A stretch of DNA of 64,000 nt from Colocasia esculenta (GCA_014218235.1 CM024760.1:67830961-67894960); one strand, 5' to 3'; shown: positions 1 through 13,408, counted from the stretch's first letter. The notes: generated from the sequence alone by a model not told the origin. A program made the numbers and translations.

Positions 1-109
1 AGGAGATTATTATTGATTGTTGTTGTATAACAGCCATCTCCCACTTTCTATTAGGGTGACATAAGTAGTAGATATATATTGACCGAGTGACTTAAGGCTC
101 ACTATAGGA

Positions 110-600
110 GAACGAACATTTATCAGCGGTTGGAAGCCGCTGACAAATCTTCAGAGACCGCTGATATAATATTATGTCCGCGGCTTTGGAAGCGCTGCCA
201 CAACCGTTGCCAAAAAGTTTGTGGACAGATTTTATGTCAACGGTTTACTGCCACCGCTGACATATATAGCATTTGTCAGTGCCTTTTACAGCCACAGACA
301 TAAAGTATTATTGTCAGCAGTTTAAACAGCCGCCGCCATAGACTTTACAGCAATGGCTATAAGCTGCGGCCATATACTGTACAGCAACAGCTACTAGCCG
401 CGGCCATTAGAATATTATGGCTGCGAGTTCTAGCCGCGAACATATGCCCCTTTTATCAGCGGCTGAAACTACTGGCTTAAAACATTTATGTCAGCAGACT
501 TTTACACCGTGGCCATATGTTTACTTTTTGTCATCATCTACTAGCCACGGACATATGTTCCTTTGGCAGCGGCTTTCCAGCCGCTGACAAGTTGTCAGAA
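110..600. repeat. CACTA subterminal repeat array (GTCAGCGGC motif, both orientations)
   Basis: Short motifs of the form TGTCAGCGGCT and its complement AGCCGCTGACA recur about every 30-60 bases, often paired as small palindromes (for example around 123-150 and 567-590). Such arrays next to a CACTA terminus are, in known En/Spm elements, the binding sites of the TNPA protein. The same motif family occurs at 61535-62045, which links the two elements. Confidence 0.8.
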
Positions 601-639
601 AGAAAAAAAAAACTTTTTTATTTATTACCACACTCTATT

Positions 640-812
640 CGTACATGAGCCACCTGGATCATTCAATCACATATATTATTGAGCCACCACCCAGGCTCGC
701 TGGATCATTCAATCACACACATTATTGAGCCACCACCCAGGCTCGCTGAATCATTCAATCACACACATTATTGAGCCACCACCCAGGCTCGCTAGATCAT
801 TCAATCACACAC
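640..812 (+). repeat. Minisatellite, about 46-bp unit, four copies
   Basis: Four near-identical units each contain GAGCCACCACCCAGGCTCGC followed by a TCATTCAATCACACACATTATT-like half. The first unit lacks part of the core. Two diverged units of the same sequence reappear at about 58870-58945, marking a second copy of this transposon interior on the far side of the nested insertions. Confidence 0.75.
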
Positions 813-962
813 ATAGAATATAATGCATAAATATTGTTATACAAATATCCATACAAGTAGAAAATGTGAAAGTGTAATAAAATAAAAGGGAAATCAAGAG
901 ACATGATCATCATGATCAGAATAATCATCCGCCGCCTCATCTGTCTCGCTATCGCTCTCACT

Positions 963-2769
963 CTAAACTGCAGGAGGTACATGCTGGGTACGTGCATGTG
1001 ACGTATGTATCTGGTAGAGGAGTATGCTCATCTCATCCACCTTCGAAGCTACATTCTCCAATCGAGAAATCTTTTCTCGCATTTGAGTCATCTCCTCTGC
1101 CTGTGCTTTCAACTTTTCTTCTTGTGTTTTTAATTGTTCTTGCATTATCCTTTCTCGCTCTGAACTGGTAGACGTTCCTGTAGATCTATACCATGTGCTC
1201 AACGTCTCTCCACTACCCACATAGCGAACACGGCCAGGTCGATCTTTTCCCATGACCGAAATGAAGGCGTCCTCGGGAGTCGCTAGGGTGTGGCTCTCGG
1301 CATCAACGTTTGAGGAAGGAGCAATCATCAGAGTCATAGCCTCCTACAGCTAAAGGTAGAGAAAAAAATATTAATGTTGCAACTATTGTAATGAAAATAT
1401 ATTCACATAAAAGAAATAGAAATAAAGTTACTTACATATTGTCTCCTGCTCTCCTCATCTACCCAGCTCTCACTGCCGTCTGGTAAGTCTTTACATCGAC
1501 CCATCTTGAAAAGCTCAAGTCGATGCGGATTACGTCAATGCATATTAGACTGTTTAAATTGAGAGAAAATAAGAAAGACATATAAGTAACTAAATGAAAG
1601 GGATAATATAATTCATAAAACATAACTCACAAATCATTCATCAACTGATAATGACTAGTCTTGCCCCGTCTATATGTCATAGACTGAGTGGCACAGTTTT
1701 GCTTATTTCGCTCAGCAACCCTCTAAAAAGATAAGAATATACAATTATTGTTCATTTATAGAAACAAAACAATCATAAACAATTATATTCTAAGCATTTT
1801 AAATATTACCCGCTCATCCCCAGTACTCCACATCTTGCACTTTGTTTGCCAATCTGAGGAGTCAACACCTGCTGGGCGGAGGCAATCGCATCATCTAAAG
1901 ACGATTCAAATGCTGACATGAAATACAAATTTTTTTTCAATATATAAACAAGTTAAAAAAAATAAAGTACATATGAAAATGAAATAGTATATTAACTTAC
2001 TCTTTTTTTTTTGCTTGCTACGCCAGCTGCGATCCATGGCACTCATGTAAGCAAGCATCTCCCTATCTATTTTCTCTGTTCGCTCCCACTGGTACGTCAA
2101 CTGCAAAACAAAGTCACTCAATTATAAGAAATATACACATATATACTATTCAATTTAAATACTAATTACCTGAAGATCTCTGAATATCAACTCCTTAGTC
2201 GCAACAGGCAGCTTCGCAAAATCTTTTTGCCAAATCTTACAATACATTTTTGATACAACGCCCATATGACTCGTAAAGTGATCTGCAGTAGGGCCCATGC
2301 CATATCCTCGGACGAGAGAGACATTCTATTGTTGTCCATCAGGCAGCCTCCTCTCTATAACTCCCCTAGTCGGCCCTCGACAGCCAGTGCCCCTCCCCCA
2401 AGATGGTGCAGACGGTGCAAATGGACCTGTTGAAATATAAACATTAAACATCATCAGAGAATATCTATTAGACAATCAACATAAAAGTTACATCAAATTA
2501 AAATATGAACCTGCTACAGAACATGTAGATGCCATCGATGAGCCCTGAGGGCTGGAACAGAGAGCTATCTGTTGAAGAGTGGGAGGGAGAGGAAGCTCCT
2601 GAGAGGTGGGAGCGGGAGGGAGCACCTGAGATGTGGGAGGGGGAGGGATCGCCTGAGAGGTGGGAGGGATAGGGATCGACTGAGAGGTAGGAGGAAGAGG
2701 GACTGACAGAGTCCGATGCCTCCGTAGGCGTGAGCCATCATGAGAAGAGCGCTCACTACCAGATACCAT
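963..2769 (-). pseudogene. TNPA-like CACTA protein (plant transposase, Ptta/En-Spm family), multi-exon, degraded
   Basis: Several minus-strand open segments separated by intron-like AT-rich stretches fit the second gene of a CACTA element. From the 5' side: a proline-rich segment (2488-2769) with repeated PPTSQ units; a segment near 2165-2430; a piece at about 1640-1725 reading AERNKQNCATQS, the conserved NK.N region of the Ptta family; a piece at 1440-1510 with PDGSESWVDEESRRQ; and a last exon (963-1337) with DAFISVMGKDRPGRVR followed by a coiled-coil (MQEQLKTQEEKLKAQAEEM). The order and motifs match the C-terminal half of En/Spm-like proteins that bind subterminal repeats. Exon limits are approximate, and at least one internal stop is seen in the 2.3-kb part. 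It lies downstream of TNP2 on the same strand. Confidence 0.65.
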
Positions 2770-2869
2770 CTATTAAAAAATATTGTTAGTAAATATGTAA
2801 ACATAACAAGTTAAAAAATTTCAATCTTGAACATCTATGTAAATTTATGTTAAAAATGAAATATACATA

Positions 2870-5800
2870 CTAACATAAATAAATCACATAAATATCAATA
2901 TAATCGTCCACTCTTACGCTACTTTCTTGACATAGATCCACATCTTGAATTTCTCCTCTAATCGGAACATCAATCAGATTGTCTTGAAATGCTTCGTCAC
3001 TTGGTTCTATATCATTCTCAGGAGACTTATCTTGCAAGTCGTAGTAATCACGCAAACGTGCTTTGACAGGAATGATCCATCTTTGTGTTCTGTTATCATT
3101 GACATAGAACACCTGTTCCACTTGACTTGCTAGGGCAAATGGTTCATCTGTATTGAGTCTTTGACGAGTGTTCAAACTGATAGTTCCATATTTATCTATT
3201 TTAAATCCTCTATCTTTTCTATAAACATCCCACCAGTCACACTCAGATAAAACAATATGTCTTTAATTATCGAAACATATTTCCAATACATCATTTAGAT
3301 GTCCATAATATCCATCACATCCGGATTCAAGTTCTACATTGACAATAACTCCAAACAACATAGTGACCTTTGTTGCATCAATAGATGATGTATGAAACCT
3401 AAATCCTTTGACAATATAGCCCGAGTGTGAACGTGTAAACCTTGAAGGTGTTCGTGCCAGACAGTATATATCAGGAGTACACCGAGGATCATTTGCATCG
3501 TACAAATCTTTCACATAACTTTGGAACCACTTCAAGAAATTCCTTTCTGTATGGCTTGAACTCTCAACACATCTCCTGTGTTCAAAAAAAATATTCATCG
3601 ATATCTTCAATCAGTTTAAGAATGTACAGATGTGCCTTCTCAACTTCTTCTTCAGACAATATACGAGTATTACCATTTCCTGCTAAGAAACATCCTGAAG
3701 ATTTGAATATCGAACAACCTCCTTCATTATTGTCTTCAGAGGGGCTGTCGTAGTTTCTTTCCCTTCGGTTAAAGCGAGTGTCAATACCGTCCATATACAT
3801 TGAACAAAATGAGATTATTTCCTCCATAAGATAGCCTTCAACAATTGAACCATCTGGATGTGCCCTATTTAAAACATAGTCTTTCAATTTCTTCAAAAAT
3901 CTCTCTATAGGATACATCCATCGGTATTGAACTAGTCCGACAATTCTTGCTTCATATGTAAGATGTACAATCAAATGAACCATGACATCAAAAAAAGACG
4001 AAAGAAAAATTTGTTCCAACTTACATAATGTTACTGCAATATCACCTTCCAATGTAAGCAAACAATCAGATTGAAGAACTTTGGAACAGACATCTCTAAA
4101 ATATATACTTAACTTTATAATTGGGTCTGTCACATCTTGATTGACAATACCAAGAATTGCCAAAGGCAATAATACTTGCATGTATATATGGCAATCATGA
4201 CTCTTCAGCCCTACCAATTTTCGACTTGCAATATCTACACATTTCATCAAATTGGAGGAATATCCATCTAAAACTTTTATATTACGCATAAAGTTGCACA
4301 CAGCCGTTGCCTGCAATCTGTTGAATGTATATTCTGCCGCTGGTAACCTGGTCTTATTTTGATTGTCTGTCTGTGGATGGAATTCTGGTCTTATTCCCCA
4401 TTGTTCCATATCTAACCGTGCATTCAGACTGTCTTTGCTCTTTTCCCCACCAAGAAGATTCAAAGTTCCCAATAAATTGTCACATACATTCTTCTCAATG
4501 TGCATTACATCCAGGTTGTGCCGAATGAGTAGATTTGACCAATATGGTAGCTCTCTAAAAAAATATTTTGTTTCTTCCATCCTTCTAAATTCTTGATATC
4601 CTTCTTAAAGTTCTTTCAAATCTGATACGAGGAAGTTGAAGTTGTTGATTCCACACTGCAGCACCCGTTAACACTTCTAGATGCTTACGACGTTCAGCCA
4701 CGCCATCAAATTTGTGTTGATACTTACGCCTTCTCCATCTATGACTGATTGGCAAAAATCGTCGGTGCCCTAGATAACAGAATTTTCGACAATTGTGCAG
4801 CCATTTTGAATTTGTATCATAATGACAGGATGGACATGCATGTTTTCCTTTGGTACTCCATCTTGATAAATTGGCATATGCAGGAAAATCATTGATCGTC
4901 CACAGAAGGGCAGCTCTCATTTGAAAATTATGTTTCTTTGAAGCATCATATGTTTCAACATCGTTGTCCTACAAATCTTTCAATTCTTCTATCAACGGGT
5001 GTAAATAGAAATCGATATCATTTTTAGGACTTTTAGCACCTGGAATAAGTAATGACATCATCATAAATATCTGCTTCATGCACATCCATGACGGAAAATT
5101 ATAAACTACTATCATCACAGGCCATACACTGTATCTGCTACTCATCATCCCAAATGGATTGAACCCATCAATCGCTAAGCCAAATCTCACATCGTGTACC
5201 TCTGCAGCAAAATCTGGATATTGATCATCGAAATGTCTCCACGCTTCAGAGTCAGCAAGATGTCGTATAGTTCCATTTTCCGAGAGACTTCGGCCATCTT
5301 TGTGCCATGTCATCCACTTGGCTATCTTAGAAGACATGAACATTCTTTGCAATCTTTCTTTCTCTGGAAAATAACGCAATATTTTGTATGGCACCTGTTT
5401 GCGACGTCTCTTCTTCAAGCTATCTTGTTGCGTATTTTCTTTGTACCATGGTGCATTACATGCTAGACATCGATCCCTATGTTCATGTTCATTTTGAAAC
5501 AAGACACAGTCATTCTGACAAGCATCTATCTTCTCATGACCTAACCCTAAATCTTTCATAGTCTTCTTCACTTCATACCATGTTTGAGGTAAATTAGCTC
5601 ATTATAGTAATACTTCTCTAAGCAACTTAAGAAACATTCTCATACAAGAAGTTGTCACTTTGTTCATGGTCTTAATGTGCAATAGTTTCAACAGAAATGT
5701 CAATTTTGAAAATTTGACACAACCAGGATATAACAGTGTTTTAGCATCTTCTAATAATTGATAAAAATCTCTTGCTTTCTGATTTGGTTCATATTCCTCT

Positions 5801-6190
5801 TCTGTCCTCTCTTTTTTAGCCTCTTGTAACTCATATAACATTTCAATTGTCGTATCAATCTGATCTTCTATTTGTGCTTCATTAGTAGACGGGCTAACTT
5901 GCTGAACATCAACTAATGGTGCCTCTCCATAACATACCCAATTGGTATACCGTTTCTAAAATCCATCTACTTTAAGATGTATTTCAACATCCATCTAGGA
6001 CAACCTCAATCCGTTAACACAGTTACGACACGGACATTGTATGAACTCATAATTTCATCCATGTCTAAAAGATTGTCTTTGTTCATCAAAAGCAAAATCC
6101 AAAAACTCATCTACTCCTTTCTCATATCTAGGATCCAAACGATCTCTAAGTTGTATCCAACTCTTATCAAGTCTCGTCATTTTACGATGC
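2870..6190 (-). pseudogene. TNP2-type CACTA transposase, interrupted
   Basis: Six minus-strand open segments, in order, spell a TNP2 transposase. About 5990-6183: N-terminal transposase-associated domain (starts MTRLDKSWIQLRDR, with GVDEFLDFA). 5602-5841: linker with FYQLLEDAKTLLYPGC. 4969-5571: core Transposase_21 region with conserved DGFNPFGMMSSRYSVWPV and NDIDFYLHPLIEEL, which carry the conserved acidic residues. 4585-4920: Cys-rich CPSCHYDTNSKWL. 3582-4580: HNLDVMHIEKNVCDNLLGTL and the RWMYPIERFLKKLKDYV block (DUF4218-like). 3263-3610: DUF4216-like, running on to about 2870. Family members are about 900-1200 residues, so coverage is nearly complete. Frame changes and stops between segments make the gene inactive as assembled; some could be introns or consensus errors. 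Confidence 0.85.
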
Positions 6191-6470
6191 AATAGTTTTG
6201 CATTGATAATAACCCATCAGCCTAAGTTGTTTCCAAACGATCTCTAAGTTGTATCGAATAAATATGAATTAACCGACAATTCAAATAAAACTTCGACAGC
6301 ACCTCCCCTATATCGGGAGCATTTTCACATATACATTCCACACACATACATGTCTGCATAGATTCTTGCAAAAAAGGGGGTGCCAACAAAAAATCATGCT
6401 CATCTATGGATATTTGATTCATCTGTTCTTCTTAATTTATTATATGTGTATTGGGATTGTCTTAAAATTT

Positions 6471-6616
6471 CAGCAGCATCTCCCCACAATTCTTCAATAT
6501 ACCCCAAATGTGTACTAATTTTAACTATGCTCAGAAAGTCACTTGTATGAAATACAAGTGACAAGAAGAGCAGTTAAAATTAGTTGGTATATCGGAGAAG
6601 AGAGAAGAGACGCTGA
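6471..6616. repeat. Foldback (MITE-like) about 145 bp
   Basis: The two halves are imperfect inverted complements: CAGCATCTCC on the left pairs with the AGAGACGCTG side on the right, CTAATTTTAACT pairs with AGTTAAAATTAG, and the centre is a perfect 11-bp hairpin GTCACTTGTAT-GAA-ATACAAGTGAC at about 6538-6562. It sits immediately 5' of the TNP2 gene. No clear target-site duplication was identified. Confidence 0.6.
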
Positions 6617-7536
6617 TAACTGCAAAATTTTTCGTGTTAAATTTCATACATTTAGTTAAATTTAGATGTCAATTTTCTATAAATAACGTACATTTTGATT
6701 TTAATTTTCATTCTATTCATGTATAAATTTTTTAGTATTTTAGTTAAAATTTTAGGTAGAACACATAGATTTTCATTTAATAAAGTCAATACTTCTTGAA
6801 TAGTTTGACTAATAAAAGTGTTATCACTTTTTGCAAGTACATTGTACATAAATAATTTTTGGTCTTATATTTTCGTAAACATATTTTAATAAATTTTGTA
6901 AATATTAGTTGTAAATAAATCAGATTATTTTTAGGTAAATAAATAACCAAAAACCACCATGCCACATACCCCCCCCCCTAAAGTCCATTGTACCATTTCT
7001 CTCATCTCACTAGAAATGGCCACATACCCACTAAAACCTTGATTTAAACCCTTTTCTTTCAACTGAGGAGATCGGGTTTGCGAAGCTTGCAGAGGAGCTC
7101 CGCTAGCGGTGCCTAACTGTGCAGAGGCTGTGCAGAGCGGGGCTGGCAGCTGGTGAGCTCGGTGCGGGTGAAGGCTGGGGCGTGCGCAGCAAATCTACTG
7201 GGTGCGGAGATCTGGTGCGAAGCAGGAGCTGGGGGCTGGCCCTACTGCTGCATCCGATGGTGCTGCGCATCTAAAGCTGGGGCGCGATGAGCAAGTGCTG
7301 CGGAGGTGGTGTAGAAGTGGATCCGATGCGATGCAGAGGCGGTGGGACCAGGGGTTGCTAGGGTGTGCGGATCTGCTGAGGTGGCCGGAGTTGGAGCTGC
7401 TGAGGTGTGCGACCAGGGGCGGTGCAGGAGCTGCAGTGGCGGAAGAGGATCCTGCGCCTGGAAGATTCGAGGAACCTATAAAAGGACCCCAAGGTCTTCA
7501 GATCAAGGGGTTGTTCAAATGCTTGGCTAGTTCAAT

Positions 7537-7568
<32 letters not shown>

Positions 7569-8983
7569 TAGCTTTTTCCTTTCCTCTGAGTTTAGTATTC
7601 TGGGTTGAGCATTTTTTTTTGGGTTTCTTCTTTGCTGTAAGGGGTTGCTTCTTCCTTTCTTGCTACTGGGAAGGGAATCTCAATTTTTTTTCTTCTTTCT
7701 TCTGTGTTCCTGTAAGAGATTCCAAGGGCTGCTGTGATTTGTTTTTCTTTTCTTTTCTGGGTTCGAGATTTGGGGTGTTCAGCATCTATTTTCTTTGTTC
7801 AGCATTTGTTGAGATTATTCGACTCCAGGGGAGAGCAACTGGGATTGTTTTGGATTTTTCTTCTTCTTTTTTTCATTTCTTCTGTTTAGAGGAAGATGAT
7901 CTAGGTGATTTCTACTTTTTTTTTTCTTTCCTCTGTGTTGGTGAGATCAATCCAGTAGAGTTTGTTTTTTTTTGCGTTCTCCTGTGCTGGAGAGTCCGAT
8001 CCAGTGGAGGTTGTTATTTCCAATTTCTTCTGTGTATTGAGAACTGTTGTGAGGAGGACGATTGTTGGCGATTTCTTCTTCTCTTCCGGAGCATCTGGTG
8101 AGGATGATCCACGAGGTGTGTTCGAGGGGTCCCAAGGGCGACGACGTCCAGAGGTTTTTTGAAGGCGACTGCGTCCAGAGGGTTTCCAGAGGCCTACTAA
8201 GTTCAGATTTGGAGTTGAATTTGTGAATCTATGTTACTGTTGTAGCAGGGAATAATTCTGAACTTATGAGGATTTAAGAGTTTTTTTCTAGTTTTTCGAG
8301 TTAATCTTTTGTTCTTGTCCCTGTTCTGCAGTGGTAGCATTAGGCTTTTGATTTAGCAATATTTTTGTTTCTGAATTTTTGTTCAATCCTTTCTGAAGTT
8401 TCTGTTCGATCCTTGAGCTGTGAAAGTAGTGATCGGGTGTTTGTAGATATCTAATGTTGCGTAATGTTCATCCCCTAAGCTGTAAGGGTACATTGAGTTG
8501 ATAATGTTCTTTGGAGAATTCTTATTCTGCCATCTTTTCATCTTCTAAAGTTTTAAATCATTTCAGAATTAGAAGTGCATTCGTGTGTTTCTAGTTAAAG
8601 ATTGTTGTCTACTTGTTTGATCCCTCAATTGAGAGGGTACAGTGTTACCAATTTTATGCTAATTTCAATTCAGCTTGGTCTTTCATTATGTTTGATCTAT
8701 CGAGTTGTGAGAGATTTGATTGGTGATGTTTACAAAATTAATTCTAATACAGTGTTATAGAGTTTGTTAGAATAGTTTCAAAATGTAGTTTCTTAAGTCA
8801 AACTTTATTCAGTCTCCCTGTGGAAATGACCTGTTCTCACCACTATGCTAGTTTGTCTTTGCTACTTTAGATTTGTGAGACAGTTTAGAGAATGTGAGTA
8901 TTTTAACGTGTGCAAAGGACCCTAGACAATGAAAGTGCACAGTCAATAATGCCACATTCAGACGCTACCAAACTTTTAAGACA
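6617..8983. other. Unassigned region, GC-rich patch with TATA-like box, then T-rich intron-like DNA
   Basis: An AT-rich stretch (6617-6960) is followed by a GC-rich block (about 7060-7480), a TATA-like CCTATAAAAGGACC at about 7470, a homopolymer G run at 7547-7567 and long pyrimidine-rich sequence to about 8200. One long plus-strand open frame (7202-8101) crosses it, but it is dominated by Phe/Leu from T-rich DNA and Gly from the G run, has no recognisable motif and is probably not coding. The layout resembles a promoter and 5' leader of a retroelement or captured gene, but nothing confirms that. Confidence 0.3.
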
Positions 8984-10329
8984 ATCACTGTAGCAGCCCG
9001 AAAAATTTAATACTTAAAATTTTGAAATAATAATTTCTTTAAATCGAAATAATAGAAACATACGTACCACTATCGTATGTGCAAGAATACATCGGAAAAT
9101 TCATTTAAAATTATAAATCAACCCCAGACATTATTCCTATGTGTTCTACTAAGAAATTCAAGCAACAAAAAATTCGATTGGCCAAGTGTATGTCACAATG
9201 TGACTAATTATCCAAATTAGAAAACTAAGTCGGAAAATCGTTAACATGGAAAAATAACACGCCCATAAATTAAACGAACATGTCAGAGAGACTTCTAGTA
9301 TCATGGAATGATTACCCATTATCGGAATTGGACCAATGGACCTCTCATGGCCCATGAATAAATTCAAGTAAGAAAAATATAATAAATTCTAAATTTTTAT
9401 TATTTCCCTATTTAATGTCAAAACTATAATATTGTCATAAAAGTACTCCTTATTCCATTCATTCAACTAATTAAAAACCTTACATCAATCGAGCCAATCA
9501 AAGGGCCCATTATTCAAATAAAATGTTTCACTATTACATCGACTACTCAAATAACTATTCCTAGACTATCAACTCCTTATATGGCGGGTGCTCATCACTC
9601 TTGCCCTACCCCAACTGACTCCTCTGGTTCCTCATCACTACCTGAAAAGGACAGAATGATAGGGGTCAGCGAACTAGCTTAGTAGGATTTACATCTCAAT
9701 ATTATGCGGGCACTAATATACATGATTAACATTTTAAATAGGCAAATATGCACATAAACATAATGACAATGCATACTTTTCTAACAAGTTGAATAGAGGA
9801 ATAGAACGGATGGCATATCAAATCAAATATCGAATTGCATATACAATGGACAGGTAGTTCAAGAGTAGAATCATATCAAAATGAATTGGCCATATTCATA
9901 CAGATATCATGTATTCACATGAACAGACCTATCATATCAAACATATCATGTCAAACGAAGGCATGTTCCCACAAATCTTGCTTATTTGTTTATGCTATGC
10001 CAAGCACCAAAAGTCCATACTCCCGCGGTTAATAAGTATGTTGGGGCGCTCCTCCCCAGGACCAGACAGGGCCCCTATTGCACAGGCATTAGTCAAATGG
10101 ACCGAAGTCCCAGATTGTGCCAAACAAACATATTCATATTATGACCACAGAGTTTCAATAATAAGCTCAATGTAATAAGAACATGATCATCAAAGAGTCA
10201 AGGTATGACAATAGCTCAATAGAACAAAAGGACAGTATAACGACGTATCTTATGTTTCATAATTCGTTAGTTTCTTGACATGAGGATGACTAATGACAGA
10301 TCATATGCGGAACATGTGCTCTCTATCTC

Positions 10330-10510
10330 CAGGGTACTTCATGGTACAACCAGCTCGGCCTCTATGTGGGAATCCATAGAGAGCGGAGACTTACGGAGGT
10401 CTTAAGAAAAAGATCGCTAGTCTTGCCGATTCGGAATGACCGACAAAGAGCTCTCAATTCCCCAAGAAGATTGTGCCTATTCGTGCAAAGGTGTAAGTGA
10501 TGTGTCACGG
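10330..10510 (-). repeat. Conserved LTR core block inside the solo LTR
   Basis: Read on the minus strand, this segment matches the TR-GAG LTR at about 35190-35300 and 57000-57090: the shared landmarks are CCTCCGTAAGTCTCC, GGATTC(C/T)CACAT and GAGCTGGTTGTA, in the same order and spacing. It is the clearest evidence that the reverse-oriented insertion belongs to the same LTR family. Confidence 0.7.
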
Positions 10511-11899
10511 ATCTTTCCTAACATGTATGCAAGTTATGAACAAATAATTTAACAATCGGAAAGCATATAGCTAAAGAAAACTTATATTTAAATCATGATA
10601 GCAACTTAACTAACGAGTCCATACTAACATGTATTCATCCACATATTCACATCAAATTCTTATCATTTCAATTTCATAACAAGCTAGATCACAAGATAAT
10701 AGTCAATGTTCATAAGAGAAAATCACATATCATACATTAGAATCATATTCATGTTCATTACCATTTTCACATGGGTTGATTCCTTTTAGGTCCATGCATA
10801 CTATGTAACATGATGCAATATGCTAACAAACCCAACAACTAAACATGCTGACATTTAGACAAACACAGCAATCAGGGTGCGATATTCATGCAACGCCTAT
10901 ATCTCTCTATCTACTGACATTTAGATAAAACTTCAAACATGAAAAATGTCGAGGACATCTATTGTAAGAACTTTTGTGTTGAGGGTTAGGTATGATTCGG
11001 TCAATAATGGCATGTAACACAGGAACAACGTAAGAAAGCCCTAAACATATGTGACTTCATTGCGACTTATATGTCAGGCCCGTAACTTGAGATCTACTGA
11101 TATCTATAACTATATATAAGAAGAGACACTTTGATTTTTTGTCCGGTTCATCTTTTTATAACCCAGTTGACCTCATCCTTTATGCTATGCATATCTGTGC
11201 ACACTTAACGCCGAACGAAACGTATGCTATACATATCTCTGTGATTTGAAAAGAAAACGTTCATTACCCTGAACGGAAAATTTGAACAAAACGTATACTA
11301 TACATATCACTGTGATTTGAAGAGGAAACGTTCATCACGCTGAATGAAAATTTTCAAATACAGAGTTAAAAGAAAGAAATGTATGCTATGTCTATGCACT
11401 GTTAACGCCGAGCGAAACGTATGCTATACATATCTCTGCACTGTTAAGGCGGTATTAACTCTCTATTTTTATTAGATGCAATTGAAGCCGGAGAGTTAAG
11501 AAAAACGTAAAAATTGAATTTCAGAATTAAACAAAGAAAATTTAAAATAAAATACATTGCTCGTGAACGTGAATCATTTGGTTCATCGCTAGAGCTAAGA
11601 ACGGAGAGGATAGGAAAACACTTGACTGAAGAGCAAGGGAAGTCTGAAGTTGTACGGTAACCCATCCTTATCTCTCTACATATTGTATAGTTGTCTATAA
11701 TGTGAAACATATTTTCCTGAAATTTAATTTAACATGAAGACTTACTCTCTTGCATTTTAATCTGTCAGAAATTACAGAGCACAGGGTTACAGAAGCATCC
11801 TGGGTCTAAGGTAAAGACATTTACATAGCACAGAAAGATCACTGGATCTAAGGTAATATGTTGGAACACATCCTCTGTTATTCTTTTATTTTATTAATT

Positions 11900-13140
11900 T
11901 AACATATGCATGAAATTGCTGAGAGGAAGAAGGGATGGCAGTAAAGAGAATATAAAAAATTTTACATGTGTAGTGTCTGTCTACTATGGCCTTACCTCTC
12001 GGATACATACATTGCTTGCCTTTCTCCGAGCATGTGCTTCGTACGTAGTTGGCGATGGTACCCTCCCTCCCACCCCACCAAGCCACAACATTGAAGCCTT
12101 CCAATACTCAGACCCAAGTGCCGAGTTTGGCCACATGCCTTCCTGTCTATGCCCATGCCTGCCACCCCTCCTCTATGTCCATGCACAGTTGTGCCAGGGC
12201 CGTCGCCTGGTGTAGTGGCAAGAAGAGCCCCAGCTTCCTCGCCGCCCTCGTTCCATCGAACATGGAGTGAGCCTTGGCCCATGCATGCGCTTGTAGAAGA
12301 AGAGAGCGACGACGACGAAGATGGGCGACTGGCTCAGCGCGTACAGAGGGAGAGGGAAGAAGGCAGCGGCAGCGTCCTGCCACCTACGGCCAGTGCGAGC
12401 ATCGTCAGTGGAACGATGGCCGTCGAGTAGGTTGCTACGGTGATGGAGGGATCAGGGCCGCCCATTCGGTGCTGTTGTAGGTGCTGGCGGCGAGGATGAA
12501 GGTTGTGCAGAAGAGGATGAGAAGATAGGCGGATAGGAAGCGAAGGGAGGACGTGGTGGAAGTCGACGTGGATTGGCTCATTGGGAGGTGGTGGTGGTCC
12601 CGCGGCTGATCCATCCAGATGAGTGATCGGAGCTGTGCCAGGGCCGTCGCCCCTCCTCCAGGTCCATGCAAAGCTGTGCCAGGGCTGCCGCGCCTGGTGC
12701 AGTGGGAGAAAGCACCCCAGTTACTTCAACACCCCCGATGCATCGGACATGGATTGAGCGCCGGAGAAAGGCGACAGGGACAAGCTCGACGGAGAGGGAG
12801 AGGTCGGGTTGGATTATCCTCCTCGACATGAGCAGAAGGACCAGCGGAGGCAGCAAAGACACGGAGGGAGGGTGATGGATGGCGTGCTTCTGGGTGATGG
12901 ATGGCACTTGGGGGTGCGACCGGGAAGCTGCATAGCTATAAGCTTCCAGCGATTCCCAAGCTTGGCTTGGAGGGAGACGTGGTGGGCCTTCTCCCTTCTT
13001 CAACTTCGGGCGAAGGCAGTTCTTCCAATGGTCTTGGTAGGGCTTGGCATCGACGGTGCAAGAAGCCTTGGCCCTTACCGCTCCCCACCATAACTTCCCC
13101 TACACATCTGCACTGCTAGAAACACCATCACTGCAGCTTC
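11900..13140. other. GC-rich, gene-derived segment inside the Helitron-like element; duplicated block
   Basis: A GC-rich stretch unlike its AT-rich surroundings. Two blocks (about 12185-12275 and 12670-12765) are diverged copies of each other, both containing TGTGCCAGGGC, then a CCTGGTG.AGTGG motif and ending GAACATGGAGTGAG or GGACATGGATTGAG. Minus-strand frames at 12435-12671 and 12578-13003 overlap it; one has a hydrophobic stretch (FLSAYLLILFCTTFILAA) that could be a membrane segment. No family is recognised. It is probably a captured and duplicated host exon region. Confidence 0.4.
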
Positions 13141-13370
13141 TTCTCCCTCCTACCTCGCCGCTACCTCTTCAACAGGATGCAACGGTCGCTGTGCAAGCAA
13201 GATGGTCCAGCTAGGCAAAGATGTTGTATTGAAGATGGTAAGAGCAGAGAAGAGATTTGGAGGTTGCTGTTGTGGATTTTGATTGCTTTTGTAATGATGA
13301 AAAAGATGACTAGGGAAAAGGGTTGGAGTTATAAGTTGTCTTTTCTGCTGTAATGGCAGCAGATGGCCAT

Positions 13371-13405
<35 letters not shown>
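13371..13405 (+). repeat. (GA)n microsatellite
   Basis: About 16 uninterrupted GA units within the Helitron-like element. It generates low-complexity Ser/Leu shadow frames on the minus strand. Confidence 0.9.

Positions 13406-13408
<3 letters not shown>

Larger units (their letters stand above)
100..6422 (-). mobile_element. CACTA (En/Spm) transposon, one end plus two transposase genes, other end not found
   Basis: The element begins with CACTATAGGAG at 100, a diverged form of the usual CACTACAAGAAA terminus. Subterminal repeats follow to about 600, then a 46-bp minisatellite, then two minus-strand transposase genes: a TNPA-like (Ptta/En-Spm) gene at 963-2769 and a TNP2 gene at about 2870-6190. 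This is the normal coding content of an autonomous CACTA element. Both genes are interrupted, so it is probably no longer active. A right terminus ending in TAGTG with matching subterminal repeats was not found between 6.4 and 9 kb, so that end is deleted or displaced. The end coordinate given is only the last recognisable coding-related sequence. Confidence 0.8.

Noticed and set aside
2488..2769. PPTSQ-repeat protein as an independent gene
   Set aside because: It lies in order and on the same strand as the TNPA-like gene of the CACTA element and is better read as its proline-rich exon.
7202..8101. 299-codon open frame on the plus strand
   Set aside because: Phe/Leu/Ser-rich sequence produced by T-rich DNA and a glycine run from the G homopolymer; no motif, no plausible exon structure.
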